Notes under the pieces: model-generated
What the model saw: only the letters and a program-made list of their open reading frames with translations
Database searches by the model: none
Told to the model about the DNA's origin: nothing
Part shown: piece by piece, positions 27,326 to 35,821 of the stretch
Numbering within the stretch: position 1 is the stretch's first letter
Layout: every line of letters starts with the position of its first letter
Position numbers and translations under genes: made by a program
Assembly: GCA_903927265.1 (NCBI GenBank)
Contig: CAIYMF010000141.1
Span: forward strand, 1-42,561
DNA from: an uncultured bacterium
Lineage (GTDB): Bacteria > Actinomycetota > Actinomycetes > S36-B12 > CAIYMF01
Direction: 5' to 3'
Length of the DNA: 42,561 nucleotides

Positions 27326-28075
27326 TTAGCCCAGTTGCTCGTAGATCTCGTCGCTCACGTCAAAGTTCGCAAACACATTCTGTACATCATCGCTGTCTTC
27401 CAGTGCCTCAATCAGTCGGAAAACCTTCGTCGCGCCGTCAGCATCGAGGGGAACAGTGACACTGGGCAGGAACGAGGCATCGGCCGACTCGTAGTCGATG
27501 CCAGCGGCCTGCAACGCGGTGCGCACCGCCACCAAATCAGTGGCTTCGCTGACAATTTCGAAGGAACCGTCGAGGTCGTTGACCTCTTCGGCGCCCGCGT
27601 CGAGAACCGCATCAAGAATCTGGTCTTCGGTCACTGACTCACCCGGCACGATGATGACGCCCTTGCGCGTGAACAGGTATGACACACTGCCGGGGTCGGC
27701 CATGCTGCCACCGTTGCGTGTCATGGCCACGCGCACCTCGGAGGCCGCCCGGTTGCGGTTGTCGGTGAGGCACTCGATGAGAACGGCCACTCCGTTTGGG
27801 CCGTAGCCCTCGTACATGATCGTCTGCCAGTCGGCGCCACCGGCTTCCAAACCCGACCCGCGCTTGACGGCGCGATCGATGTTGTCGTTAGGAACCGAGG
27901 TCTTCTTGGCCTTCTGAATGGCGTCGTACAGCGTCGGGTTACCCAGCGGGTCTCCCCCGCCGATGCGCGCGGCCACTTCAATGTTCTTGATCAGCTTGGC
28001 AAACAGCTTGCCTCGCTTGGCGTCGACGACGGCCTTCTTGTGCTTGGTGGTGGCCCACTTGGAATGGCCGCTCAT
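27326..28075 (-). CDS. yebC: YebC/PmpR-family regulatory or translation protein
   Basis: 249-residue member of the YebC family, annotated as transcriptional regulators; some members have been reported to help ribosomes pass proline-rich stretches. The start [37 protein letters not shown] is diagnostic, and the [13 protein letters not shown] and [14 protein letters not shown] segments fit. It overlaps pdxT by 4 nt. In actinobacteria yebC commonly sits between pdxT and ruvC, as here. Confidence 0.94.
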   Translation of the reverse strand: MSGHSKWATTKHKKAVVDAKRGKLFAKLIKNIEVAARIGGGDPLGNPTLYDAIQKAKKTSVPNDNIDRAVKRGSGLEAGGADWQTIMYEGYGPNGVAVLIECLTDNRNRAASEVRVAMTRNGGSMADPGSVSYLFTRKGVIIVPGESVTEDQILDAVLDAGAEEVNDLDGSFEIVSEATDLVAVRTALQAAGIDYESADASFLPSVTVPLDADGATKVFRLIEALEDSDDVQNVFANFDVSDEIYEQLG

Positions 28076-28683
28076 GACTGACCTCTCACAATCTCGACGA
28101 AGTGCCGGTGCACCCGCAAGTCACCGGTGAGTTCAGGGTGAAAAGCGGTTGCTAGCAGGACGTTCTGACGGACAGCGACGATCCTACCTGCGGCGGGCCC
28201 ACCTTCAACCCGCCCGATCACTTCCACCGACTCGCCCACCTGCTCAACCCACGGAGCCCGAATGAAGATTCCGTGCATTGCCGGCCCTTCAAGGGTCGGC
28301 AGGTGCAGGTCAGCCTCGAACGAGTCGATCTGGCGGCCAAAAGCATTACGCCGCACCGTCATGTCGATTCCGCCGATGGTCTGCTGATCCGAACGCCCAT
28401 CGAGAATGCGGTCAGCGAGCATAATCATCCCGGCACAGGAACCATAGGCAGGCATCCCGCCTGCAACGCGCGCGCGCAGCGGCTCAAGCAGCCCCGAGGT
28501 TCGGGCAAGCAGCGACATCGTGCTCGACTCGCCGCCAGGAATTACCAGGGCCTCGACCGACTCAAGATCCTCAGGTGTACGCACGCGCAGAGTGAGAGCA
28601 CCACACTGCTGCAGCATGTGCTCGTGTTCACGGACATCACCTTGGAGGGCGAGCACCCCGATACGCGGCTGCGATGAGGCCAT
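28072..28683 (-). CDS. pdxT: Pyridoxal 5'-phosphate synthase glutaminase subunit PdxT
   Basis: Class I glutamine amidotransferase that feeds ammonia to PdxS for direct pyridoxal phosphate synthesis. With the ATG at 28683 the protein has 203 residues and starts [20 protein letters not shown]. The catalytic triad is C83 (AYGSCAG), H182 and E184 ([13 protein letters not shown]). The [11 protein letters not shown] motif is also seen. A GTG at 28701 that overlaps the pdxS stop is an alternative start adding six residues. It overlaps yebC by 4 nt. Confidence 0.95.
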   Translation of the reverse strand: MASSQPRIGVLALQGDVREHEHMLQQCGALTLRVRTPEDLESVEALVIPGGESSTMSLLARTSGLLEPLRARVAGGMPAYGSCAGMIMLADRILDGRSDQQTIGGIDMTVRRNAFGRQIDSFEADLHLPTLEGPAMHGIFIRAPWVEQVGESVEVIGRVEGGPAAGRIVAVRQNVLLATAFHPELTGDLRVHRHFVEIVRGQS

Positions 28684-28697
28684 CGACAGGCCTCGGT

Positions 28698-29615
28698 TCA
28701 CCAGCCCCGGTCTTCGAGGCGGTGGTGCACGGGGATGTCCGCCACGTTGATTCCGACCATGGCTTCACCCAGTCCGCGCGACACCTTCGCGACGACATCG
28801 GGGTTGTCGTAGTTGAGCGTGGCCTGCACAATCGCCTGCGCCCTCTTGACCGGGTCACCGGACTTGAAGATACCCGAGCCGACGAATACACCCTCTGCAC
28901 CGAGTTGCATCATCATCGCCGCGTCGGCGGGAGTGGCGATACCACCAGCGGTGAAGAGCACCACCGGAAGCTTGCCGGCCTTGGCAACTTCGACGACGAG
29001 GTCGTAGGGCGCCTGCAATTCCTTCGCCGCAACGTACAACTCATCGGGAGACATGGAGTTAAGTCGACGCAACTCGCCACGAATCTTGCGCATGTGTGTG
29101 GTGGCATTAGAAACATCGCCCGTGCCAGCTTCGCCCTTCGAGCGAATCATTGCGGCGCCTTCGGTGATGCGACGCAGCGCTTCACCTAAGTTGGTGGCAC
29201 CGCACACGAACGGAACTGTGAAAGCCCACTTGTCGATGTGGTTGGCGTAGTCGGCCGGCGTGAGGACTTCGGATTCGTCGATGTAGTCGACCCCAAGGGC
29301 CTGAAGCACCTGAGCTTCAGCAAAGTGGCCGATGCGCGCCTTCGCCATCACCGGAATGGTGACCGCGGCGACGATGCCGTCGATCATGTCGGGGTCGCTC
29401 ATCCGCGACACGCCACCCTCAGCACGAATATCGGCGGGCACCCGCTCGAGTGCCATCACCGCTACTGCGCCGGCATCTTCAGCAATCTTGGCCTGATCGG
29501 CCGTGACAACGTCCATGATCACGCCACCCTTGAGCATCTCTGCCATTCCGCGCTTGACGCGCGCGGTTCCAAGGTGCGGGGTGGTCTGTTCGTCTGGGCT
29601 GGTCACGGTGCGCAC
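28698..29615 (-). CDS. pdxS: Pyridoxal 5'-phosphate synthase lyase subunit PdxS
   Basis: 305-residue TIM-barrel subunit that builds pyridoxal phosphate from ribose 5-phosphate, glyceraldehyde 3-phosphate and ammonia. Visible signatures are [49 protein letters not shown] with an active-site Lys, [16 protein letters not shown], and the phosphate-binding [16 protein letters not shown]. The length is normal. It is followed by pdxT, the glutaminase partner. Confidence 0.97.
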   Translation of the reverse strand: MRTVTSPDEQTTPHLGTARVKRGMAEMLKGGVIMDVVTADQAKIAEDAGAVAVMALERVPADIRAEGGVSRMSDPDMIDGIVAAVTIPVMAKARIGHFAEAQVLQALGVDYIDESEVLTPADYANHIDKWAFTVPFVCGATNLGEALRRITEGAAMIRSKGEAGTGDVSNATTHMRKIRGELRRLNSMSPDELYVAAKELQAPYDLVVEVAKAGKLPVVLFTAGGIATPADAAMMMQLGAEGVFVGSGIFKSGDPVKRAQAIVQATLNYDNPDVVAKVSRGLGEAMVGINVADIPVHHRLEDRGW

Positions 29616-29702
29616 CTCTTCGGATCGATCAAGGGCCTACACGAGGCCTCTCGGGCGCTCCCATCCTAGGACCTGAGCCGAAGGTCGGCGAATGAGGCCG
29701 AT

Positions 29703-30248
29703 CTACCGGGAGCCAAACCCAGCGGGAACGGCATCGTCGAGTTCAATCGTCGTTGGCAACGGTGTGTGACCGGCCAGTCCGAACATTTGCACCAGTCGGC
29801 GCTGACGAATCGCCAAACATGACCTCACCGCGTCATTGTGGAAGCGGCGAGCGAGTTGCACGCGGCGGCAGGCGGTCTCTAGGACGTCGGCCATCGGCGC
29901 CTCGGGGATTTCGTCGAGAACTTCGACATCCTCACGCTCACCGAAGGCCGCCGCCAAAGCTCCAGTGAGCTCACTCTCGACGATCGACACCTCATCGAAA
30001 TCGTCGGGCTCAACCTCTCGGGCCGCGGCAGCCGCCTCTCCCAATACGACACTTGAGGCCGGATCGAGAATGCCCGACCCCGCAATTTCCGACACGACAC
30101 CACTGCGTCTGGCCAACTGCACCTCGAGAGCATTGGCGGCCGACTCGATGCGTAGGTGTAAACGGTCGAGGCGTCCGGCAACCTGCGAAAGATACAGCCC
30201 GAATAGCAGCAGAATCGCGATGCCGATGGCCCACCACATCCACGTCAC
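29703..30248 (-). CDS. Membrane-anchored LemA-like protein of unknown function
   Basis: 181-residue protein with one N-terminal helix (MTWMWWAIGIAILLLFGLYL) and a mostly helical domain. The segment ARRFHNDAVRSCLAIRQRRLVQMFGLAG resembles the LemA-family C-terminal motif (RRxYNxAVRxYNxxxxxFP). An acidic stretch (EPDDFDEVSIVESELTGAL) lies in the middle. Its start overlaps the pimA stop by 4 nt, tying it to phosphatidylinositol-mannoside synthesis. Function is unknown; a LemA relationship is my inference from one motif. Confidence 0.7.
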   Translation of the reverse strand: MTWMWWAIGIAILLLFGLYLSQVAGRLDRLHLRIESAANALEVQLARRSGVVSEIAGSGILDPASSVVLGEAAAAAREVEPDDFDEVSIVESELTGALAAAFGEREDVEVLDEIPEAPMADVLETACRRVQLARRFHNDAVRSCLAIRQRRLVQMFGLAGHTPLPTTIELDDAVPAGFGSR

Positions 30249-31435
30249 GACGATTCACCACTCTCAGAGGATCGAGTGAAGCGGGCAAGCCGGCCAACGA
30301 TCTGACCACGGAGATCACATTGCACTGGTCCGGCGCCCACCGTGACGCTCTCGTAGACCTCCACGATCTCGCGAGCCACACTCGACCAGTCGTATTCGTG
30401 TGCGCGTCGCAGTCCCACAGTCGACAGGTACTCACGACGCACGCGATCGTCGAGCAGGTCACTGACACTTCGCGCCAAGGCCGCCGAATCGCCGGTCGCG
30501 AACTCTTCACCGCAACGACCATGATCAAGCACCCGGTCGAATGCCGGCAGGTCGCTGGCAACCACCGGCGTTCCGGCCGCCATCGCTTCGAGCAGCACGA
30601 TGCCGAACGATTCACCACCGGTATGGGGAGCCACGTAAATATCGACCGAATGCAACGCGTCGACCTTGTCCGAATCACTGACGAGTCCGAGGAACTCCAG
30701 ATGTGGCCGCACCTCATCGGACAGGGAGCCAACGATGTCGTCGACGTCGCCTGGACCGGCAACGAGGCAGCGAACGTTCGGGTGTCGTTCGAGGATCGCA
30801 GGCATGGCATCGATCAGCACCTCAAGTCCTTTGCGCGGTTCGTCGATGCGGCCAAGGAACATCAGCGCGCCGCCATCCCCGGGCCAGCCCGGCCGCGCAG
30901 TTCCTTGCGAGTAGGCACTGCAGTTGACGCCATTGGGAATGAGCACTGCGTCGCCGCCGACATGCTGAACAAGCGTGCGGCGCGCCGCTTCACTGACGGC
31001 AATTCGAGCGCTGAGTTTCTCCATAGCGGTCTGGATGGGGCCATTCACGGCCAGCAACATGCGTGACCGCTCATGCGATGAGTGCCATGTTCCTACGACA
31101 GGACCGTTGGCCACCCAGCACGCGATGAGGCCAAGACTCGGCGCCGCTGGTTCATGAATGTGCAGAACATCAAACTCGCCTTCGCGAATCCATCGCCGCA
31201 CGATTTGTGTTGCTCCTACGCCGAACTTCAGGCGCGCTACTGATCCGTTGTAGCGAACTGCCGTTGATCGCCCCGCTGGCACAACGTAGGACTCAACCTC
31301 GCCGTCGTCTTTGGTCGGCGCCAACACACTCACCCAATGGCCTTCGCGAATCAGTTCCTCCGCGAGATCGCGCACGTGCGACTTCACGCCTCCGGGCACA
31401 TCCCAGTCGTAGGGGCACACGAGGCCAATCCTCAT
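30245..31435 (-). CDS. pimA: Phosphatidyl-myo-inositol mannosyltransferase PimA (GT4)
   Basis: 396-residue GT4 glycosyltransferase that adds the first mannose from GDP-mannose to phosphatidylinositol at the inner membrane face. The N-terminal MRIGLVCPYDWDVPGGVKSHVRDLAEEL contains the Gly-rich acceptor loop. The donor domain has FLGRIDEPRKGLEVLIDAM (Arg-Lys pair) and the EX7E-type ESFGIVLLEAMAAGTPVVAS. It overlaps the acyltransferase gene upstream and the LemA-like gene downstream by 4 nt each. The same order pgsA-acyltransferase-pimA is found in mycobacteria. Confidence 0.95.
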   Translation of the reverse strand: MRIGLVCPYDWDVPGGVKSHVRDLAEELIREGHWVSVLAPTKDDGEVESYVVPAGRSTAVRYNGSVARLKFGVGATQIVRRWIREGEFDVLHIHEPAAPSLGLIACWVANGPVVGTWHSSHERSRMLLAVNGPIQTAMEKLSARIAVSEAARRTLVQHVGGDAVLIPNGVNCSAYSQGTARPGWPGDGGALMFLGRIDEPRKGLEVLIDAMPAILERHPNVRCLVAGPGDVDDIVGSLSDEVRPHLEFLGLVSDSDKVDALHSVDIYVAPHTGGESFGIVLLEAMAAGTPVVASDLPAFDRVLDHGRCGEEFATGDSAALARSVSDLLDDRVRREYLSTVGLRRAHEYDWSSVAREIVEVYESVTVGAGPVQCDLRGQIVGRLARFTRSSESGESS

Positions 31436-32349
31436 GCGGGCGCTCGACCTTCTTGCCCACGCGGTTCGTCAACGTAGACCCGAGAGAGCATGTGCCAATC
31501 CTCCGGATGATCACGCACACCCTGCTCAAACACCCGCGCGAGATCTTGGGTGACGATGCGAATGCGTTCGGCACGATCGCCTTCCTGCGGAATCACGAGC
31601 GGCTCATGGATGTGGCCCATCGCATTGGCACCGCCGTACCAGAGCGTTCCAGGAAAGAGTGGTGCGCCGGTATCGACGGCCAGTGCGGCCGGACCGGTAG
31701 GCAACTTGCTGATTCCGTTGAGGTACTCGATCTCGATTCCGCGTGCGCTCAAGTCGCGGTCGGCGAGGAATGCAACGAGTTTGCCCTCGTGCAGCCGCTG
31801 GGTGAAGATCGCCAACACCGAGGTATCGCCACCCTCATGCGGCAGCACCTCGATATTGCGAGCCCGACGGAAACTCACGAACTTCTCGAACAACTCTTCG
31901 GGCTTGAGCCGCTCGGCAACGGTCGTCACTCCCCCGTATTCAGCGGCCGCCCACGCGCCGGCGTGATCCCAGTTACCCGAATGCAGCAGAGAAACGATGG
32001 CGCCCTTCCCCGCGGCAAGGGCGACATGGAGCCGTTCGTAGTTCTCAAGTGTGAATCGAGTCGCGAGGCGCTCATCGCTCCAACCCGGCATCCGGAAGGC
32101 GTCGCAGTAGTAACGCATGTACGAGCGCATGCCGGCGCGACTCAATTCACGCAGATCCTTCTCCGGAAGTCCGCCCAGCGCACGATTGAGGTTGTGCTCG
32201 AGGCGAGTGACGCCCTTGCCACGCTTACGCCAGGCGATATCAGCGAGCCGATCGAACATGGCGTACGCGGCCCCTTCGGGCATGCGCCGAACGGCCGACC
32301 AACCCACCGTGAATCCGGCGACCACCATTCGATCGGAGGTGCGACTCAT
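31432..32349 (-). CDS. patA: Phosphatidylinositol mannoside acyltransferase (PatA-like)
   Basis: 305-residue LPLAT-family acyltransferase that transfers a fatty acyl chain to the mannose of PIM. The HX4D motif appears as LLHSGNWDHAG, followed by VAERLKPEELFEKFVSFRRARNIEVLP, VAFLADRDLSARGIEI and LPTGPAALAVDTGAPLFPGTLWY. The frame is open far upstream, but the ATG at 32349 overlaps the pgsA stop (ATGA) and gives MSRTSDRMVVAGFTVGWSAV, matching family N-termini. It overlaps pimA by 4 nt. Confidence 0.92.
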   Translation of the reverse strand: MSRTSDRMVVAGFTVGWSAVRRMPEGAAYAMFDRLADIAWRKRGKGVTRLEHNLNRALGGLPEKDLRELSRAGMRSYMRYYCDAFRMPGWSDERLATRFTLENYERLHVALAAGKGAIVSLLHSGNWDHAGAWAAAEYGGVTTVAERLKPEELFEKFVSFRRARNIEVLPHEGGDTSVLAIFTQRLHEGKLVAFLADRDLSARGIEIEYLNGISKLPTGPAALAVDTGAPLFPGTLWYGGANAMGHIHEPLVIPQEGDRAERIRIVTQDLARVFEQGVRDHPEDWHMLSRVYVDEPRGQEGRAPA

Positions 32350-32963
32350 GACACATCCTTGGATCCGAGGGCCTGTCCGCGCACGTGCAGGATGCGCTGG
32401 ATGGCGGTGATCCACACCACAATCACGAGCAGCCACAACAAAATCGGCATCGCCAACGTGATGCCAAGCCCGGTCAAAAGCAGTCCGAGAGCCACAAAGA
32501 GCATTCGTTCGGTGCGCTCCGCGAAGCCGACGTTGCACGTCATTCCCAACCCCTCGGCTCGCGCTCGCGCGTAGGACACCACAAATCCGCCAATGAGGGC
32601 CAGCATCGCGGCCACACTCGTGACGAATTCCTGCTGCGAGGCGTACCAATAGATCAGTGCTCCGAACACCGCTCCGTCTGCAATGCGATCGAGAGTGGAG
32701 TCGAGAAAGGCGCCCCAGGGGCCGCTGCGACCTGACAGGCGCGCCATCGTGCCATCGAGCATGTCGGAGGGCGCAAAAATAAGCGCCCCGAGCAACGCCC
32801 ACAGGAAATGACCGGTCGCGACAAGCAGCACGGATACGGCGATGACGCCCACGGTTCCGACGATCGTGACAGCATCGGGCGAGATGTGCATGCGCAGCAG
32901 CAACCGAGCCGGCGGCTCGATGATGCCGGAGACCGCTCCCCGAACATCTTGATTGTTGAGCAC
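32346..32963 (-). CDS. pgsA: Phosphatidylinositol phosphate synthase PgsA (CDP-alcohol phosphotransferase)
   Basis: Integral membrane enzyme joining CDP-diacylglycerol and inositol phosphate, the first step towards PIMs. The CDP-OH motif DG-x2-AR-x8-G-x3-D-x3-D is complete (LDGTMARLSGRSGPWGAF then LDSTLDRIADG). Six hydrophobic segments can be seen. I place the start at the GTG at 32963 (MLNNQDVRGAVSGIIEPPAR, 205 residues), which matches the distance from start to first helix in mycobacterial PgsA1. A GTG at 32996 would add 11 residues. It is divergent from the EF-G-like gene. Confidence 0.92.
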   Translation of the reverse strand: MLNNQDVRGAVSGIIEPPARLLLRMHISPDAVTIVGTVGVIAVSVLLVATGHFLWALLGALIFAPSDMLDGTMARLSGRSGPWGAFLDSTLDRIADGAVFGALIYWYASQQEFVTSVAAMLALIGGFVVSYARARAEGLGMTCNVGFAERTERMLFVALGLLLTGLGITLAMPILLWLLVIVVWITAIQRILHVRGQALGSKDVS

Positions 32964-33000
32964 GCCACCGTCCCGTCGCCAAGGCCGGGCGCCCACCGCC

Positions 33001-33021
33001 TCGGTATCCCGATGGTACCGA
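33001..33021. promoter_or_regulatory. Dyad in the divergent pgsA / EF-G-like promoter region
   Basis: TCGGTA and TACCGA form 6-bp arms around 9 nt, 38-58 nt upstream of the pgsA start. The 141-bp gap (32964-33104) must hold both divergent promoters, but I see no confident -10/-35 pair. Confidence 0.25.
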
Positions 33022-33104
33022 CTCTTGGCCGCGAGGTACTTCGGGCACGACGGCCCGGACGGAGGTCCCTTGCCAGAGCGGCTCGACGAGGGCAGGCTTC
33101 GAGT

Positions 33105-35240
33105 GTGGCTGAGGCAAATGCGCGTGGGCGCGACCAGAAGGGTCCCGAGGTCGATGATCCGGCCCTTCTTCGCAATGTAGTGCTCGTCGGACCAAGTGGC
33201 TCAGGGAAAACCACCCTGCTCGAGTCACTGCTGGCGATGACCGGCACCATCACTCGGGCAGGTCGGGTTGAGGACGGTTCCACCGTCAGCGATTTCGACG
33301 AGTCCGAGCAGCGCCAGCAACGATCAGTCGGGTTATCGATCGCGCCGGTGATGTGGAACGGCGTCAAGGTCAACTTCATCGACACACCCGGTTACGCCGA
33401 CTACGTGGGTGACCTGCGCGCAGGTCTGCGTGCCGCCGACGCTGCACTTTTTGTGGTGTCAGCCGTCGATGGTGTCGATGCCGTCACTGCCCTTCTCTGG
33501 CAGGAATGTGCTGTGGTGGGCATGCCGCGAGCCATCGTGGTGACCCGCGTCGACCATCCTCGTGCCGACTTCGATGAGATGATCGCGATCTGCCAACGAC
33601 TACTGGGCGACGGCGTCATGCCGCTGTATCTACCCATGGCCAGCGACGAAGGTGGTGCGGCCGGACTTCTCGACCTTCTTGCGCGACGAGTCATCGATTA
33701 CAGCGGTGGCACCCGCAGCGAGCGCCAACCCGATGCTGAACACGTCACCCTCACCGACGTTGCGCGCAACGAACTCATCGAAGGCATCATCACCGAGTCC
33801 GAAGACGAAACGTTGATGGATCGGTGGCTCGCTGGTGAGGAAGTCGACGAAGACACGCTCATCAACGACCTCGAGGCCGCAGTGTCTCGCGGGTCGTTCT
33901 ACCCGGTACTTGGCACCGCCGTTGAGCCGGCGGGATTCGGTCTCACCGAGGTGATGCATCTGGTGACGCGCGGATTCCCCTCGCCGCTTGAACACCCCTT
34001 GCCAACTGTTACCGACATCAAGGAAAGCCCCGTTGAGCCACTGACATGCGACCCTTCTGGCCCGCTGCTCGCTGAAGTCGTCAAGACGACGACCGACCCT
34101 TATGTTGGTCGACTCTCTCTCGTGCGGGTCTTTTCCGGAACGCTCGTACCGGACCAGATGCTTCACGTGTCGGGTCATTTCGCCGATCGCGATCACAACC
34201 ACGACCTCGATGAGAAGGTCGGCGTGGTGTCATCGCCACTTGGTCGCACGCAACGCACGGTCTCGCGCGCAATCGCAGGTGACATCGTCGCTGTGGCCAA
34301 GCTTGTGCATGCCGAAACGGGAGACACGTTGTCGTCGGTGGAGCGACCCCTACTGATGCAGCCATGGCTCATGCCCGACCCGCTGCTTCCGCTGGCGATC
34401 GTCGCTCACTCCACGGCTGATGAAGATCGACTCGGTCAGGCGCTGAGCCGCCTTACCGCTGAAGATCCGACACTGCGCTTGGAGAACAGTCACGAGACAG
34501 GTCAGTTAGTGCTGTGGTGCCTCGGTGAGGCTCACGCCGCCGTGGTTCTCGATCGACTCACCAACCGCCACGGCGTTTCGGTCGACGTCGTGCCGCTGCG
34601 CATTTCGCTACGCGAGGCGTTCGCCGAACCCGCTGATGGGCATGGCCGACTGGTGAAGCAGAGCGGCGGACACGGTCAGTTTGCGGTGGTCGATATTTCG
34701 GTGGAACCGCTCCCCCTCGGATCAGGTTTCGAGTTCGTCGATGCAGTGGTGGGTGGCGCCGTTCCTCGCAACTACATTCCCAGCGTTGAGAAGGGCATCC
34801 GCACTCAGATGGAACACGGTCTGTTGGCCGGGTACCCGGTCGTTGACCTCAAGGTGACGTTGCGCGATGGGAAATCACACTCGGTCGACAGCAGCGACAT
34901 GGCCTTCCAACACGCGGGTGGCCTGGCACTCAAAGATGCAGCGACCAAGGCCAAGGTTTCACTCCTTGAACCCGTCGACATGATCGAGGTCAGCGTCGCC
35001 GACGAGTACGTGGGCGCCGTGATGAGTGACATGTCGACGCGTCGGGGACGGCTCAGCGGTACCGAGCCCGAGACGTCGGGCCGCACCCTGATTCGCGCTG
35101 AGGTTCCGCAAAGTGAGCTCACCCGGTACGCGATTGACCTGCGGTCGATGTCGCACGGCACCGGTACGTTTACGCGCACCTTGCGCGGCTACGAGCCGAT
35201 GCCACAGAACGCGGCGAAGAAGATCCTCGAGGCCGGGTGA
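33105..35240 (+). CDS. EF-G-like translational GTPase (FusA2-type paralogue)
   Basis: 711-residue EF-G paralogue of the FusA2 type known from mycobacteria. The P-loop GPSGSGKTT is at 29-37 and the G3 motif is DTPGY. The G4 motif reads TRVD where true EF-G has NKxD. The effector region has RQQRSVGLSIAPVMWNGVKVNFIDTPG instead of the switch sequence of canonical EF-G. Domain II to V segments (KTTTDPYVGRLSLVRVFSGTL, KQSGGHGQFAVVDISVEPL, VGGAVPRNYIPSVEKGI, MSDMSTRRGRLSGTEPE, YAIDLRSMSHGTGTFTR) are all present. The GTG at 33105 is chosen; the open frame further upstream is antisense to pgsA. Its role is unknown. Confidence 0.88.
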   Translation: MAEANARGRDQKGPEVDDPALLRNVVLVGPSGSGKTTLLESLLAMTGTITRAGRVEDGSTVSDFDESEQRQQRSVGLSIAPVMWNGVKVNFIDTPGYADYVGDLRAGLRAADAALFVVSAVDGVDAVTALLWQECAVVGMPRAIVVTRVDHPRADFDEMIAICQRLLGDGVMPLYLPMASDEGGAAGLLDLLARRVIDYSGGTRSERQPDAEHVTLTDVARNELIEGIITESEDETLMDRWLAGEEVDEDTLINDLEAAVSRGSFYPVLGTAVEPAGFGLTEVMHLVTRGFPSPLEHPLPTVTDIKESPVEPLTCDPSGPLLAEVVKTTTDPYVGRLSLVRVFSGTLVPDQMLHVSGHFADRDHNHDLDEKVGVVSSPLGRTQRTVSRAIAGDIVAVAKLVHAETGDTLSSVERPLLMQPWLMPDPLLPLAIVAHSTADEDRLGQALSRLTAEDPTLRLENSHETGQLVLWCLGEAHAAVVLDRLTNRHGVSVDVVPLRISLREAFAEPADGHGRLVKQSGGHGQFAVVDISVEPLPLGSGFEFVDAVVGGAVPRNYIPSVEKGIRTQMEHGLLAGYPVVDLKVTLRDGKSHSVDSSDMAFQHAGGLALKDAATKAKVSLLEPVDMIEVSVADEYVGAVMSDMSTRRGRLSGTEPETSGRTLIRAEVPQSELTRYAIDLRSMSHGTGTFTRTLRGYEPMPQNAAKKILEAG

Positions 35241-35250
35241 GGTCCCTCAC
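35237..35250. terminator. Possible bidirectional terminator between convergent genes
   Basis: GTGAGG and CCTCAC with a 2-nt centre (5-bp stem with GTCC loop) sit in the 16-bp gap and at the stop of the EF-G-like gene, convergent with the HIT gene. Short, with no T-run. Confidence 0.3.
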
Positions 35251-35256
35251 GAACGC

Positions 35257-35820
35257 TTAGCCAACTTCGTCGGCAACCGGCCACGCGGCGGCCAACAGGT
35301 CACGCGTTTCGTGCAGCAATTGCGGAAGCACCTTCGCCGAACCAATGACGGTCATGAAGTTGGCGTCACCACCCCAGCGCGGAACCACGTGCTGGTGCAG
35401 GTGATCGCTGAGCGAACCGCCCGCTGCGCCACCGAGGTTCAAGCCGGTGTTGAAGCCATGAGGTGACGACACCTGGCGAATCACTCGCACCGCGGTGCGA
35501 GTCATGACACCGAGTTCGGCGAGTTCGTCGTCTCTGAGTTCATCAAGTTCACCGATGTGCCGGTAGGGCACCACCATCAAGTGACCCGGGTTGTAGGGGT
35601 ATTTGTTGAGCACCGCGTAGCACATCTGGCCATGCGCCACGATCAGACTCTCGTCATCACTGAGCGTCGGGATGACGCAGAATGGGCAGCCCTCGTCAGC
35701 CCGACCGCTGCTGACGTAGGCCATCCGAAACGGCGCCCACAATCGCGCCAACCGATCGTCTCCGAGGTCGACTCCGCCCGCAAGAATCCCCTCAGGGGAC
35801 ACGGACGGCAACTCACTCAT
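35257..35820 (-). CDS. HIT-family nucleotide hydrolase/phosphorylase (Ap4A-type)
   Basis: 187-residue HIT-domain protein. The active site HLHQH-V lies at 140-144 (DHLHQHVVPRWGGD), with the upstream KYPYNPGHLMVVPYRHIGEL strand. A Cys pair (CPFC, 45-48) may bind zinc. Mycobacteria carry a diadenosine tetraphosphate phosphorylase of this type between thrS and pgsA, so the same role is likely. The ATG at 35820 begins one nt after the thrS stop; the longer open frame upstream lies inside thrS and is rejected. Confidence 0.9.
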   Translation of the reverse strand: MSELPSVSPEGILAGGVDLGDDRLARLWAPFRMAYVSSGRADEGCPFCVIPTLSDDESLIVAHGQMCYAVLNKYPYNPGHLMVVPYRHIGELDELRDDELAELGVMTRTAVRVIRQVSSPHGFNTGLNLGGAAGGSLSDHLHQHVVPRWGGDANFMTVIGSAKVLPQLLHETRDLLAAAWPVADEVG

Positions 35821-35821
35821 G

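Noticed and set aside
31207-32574. A 455-residue rightward frame opposite pimA and patA
   Set aside because: Arg/His/Pro-rich composition without motifs, fully antisense to two clearly recognised genes.
32808-33104. Longer N-terminus for the EF-G-like protein
   Set aside because: It would run through pgsA on the other strand and matches no EF-G family sequence; the GTG at 33105 fits known FusA2 lengths.
31432-33228. One 598-residue protein covering the PIM acyltransferase and beyond
   Set aside because: The upstream part is antisense-like Arg/His-rich translation of the pgsA region; the ATG at 32349 overlapping the pgsA stop gives the family N-terminus.
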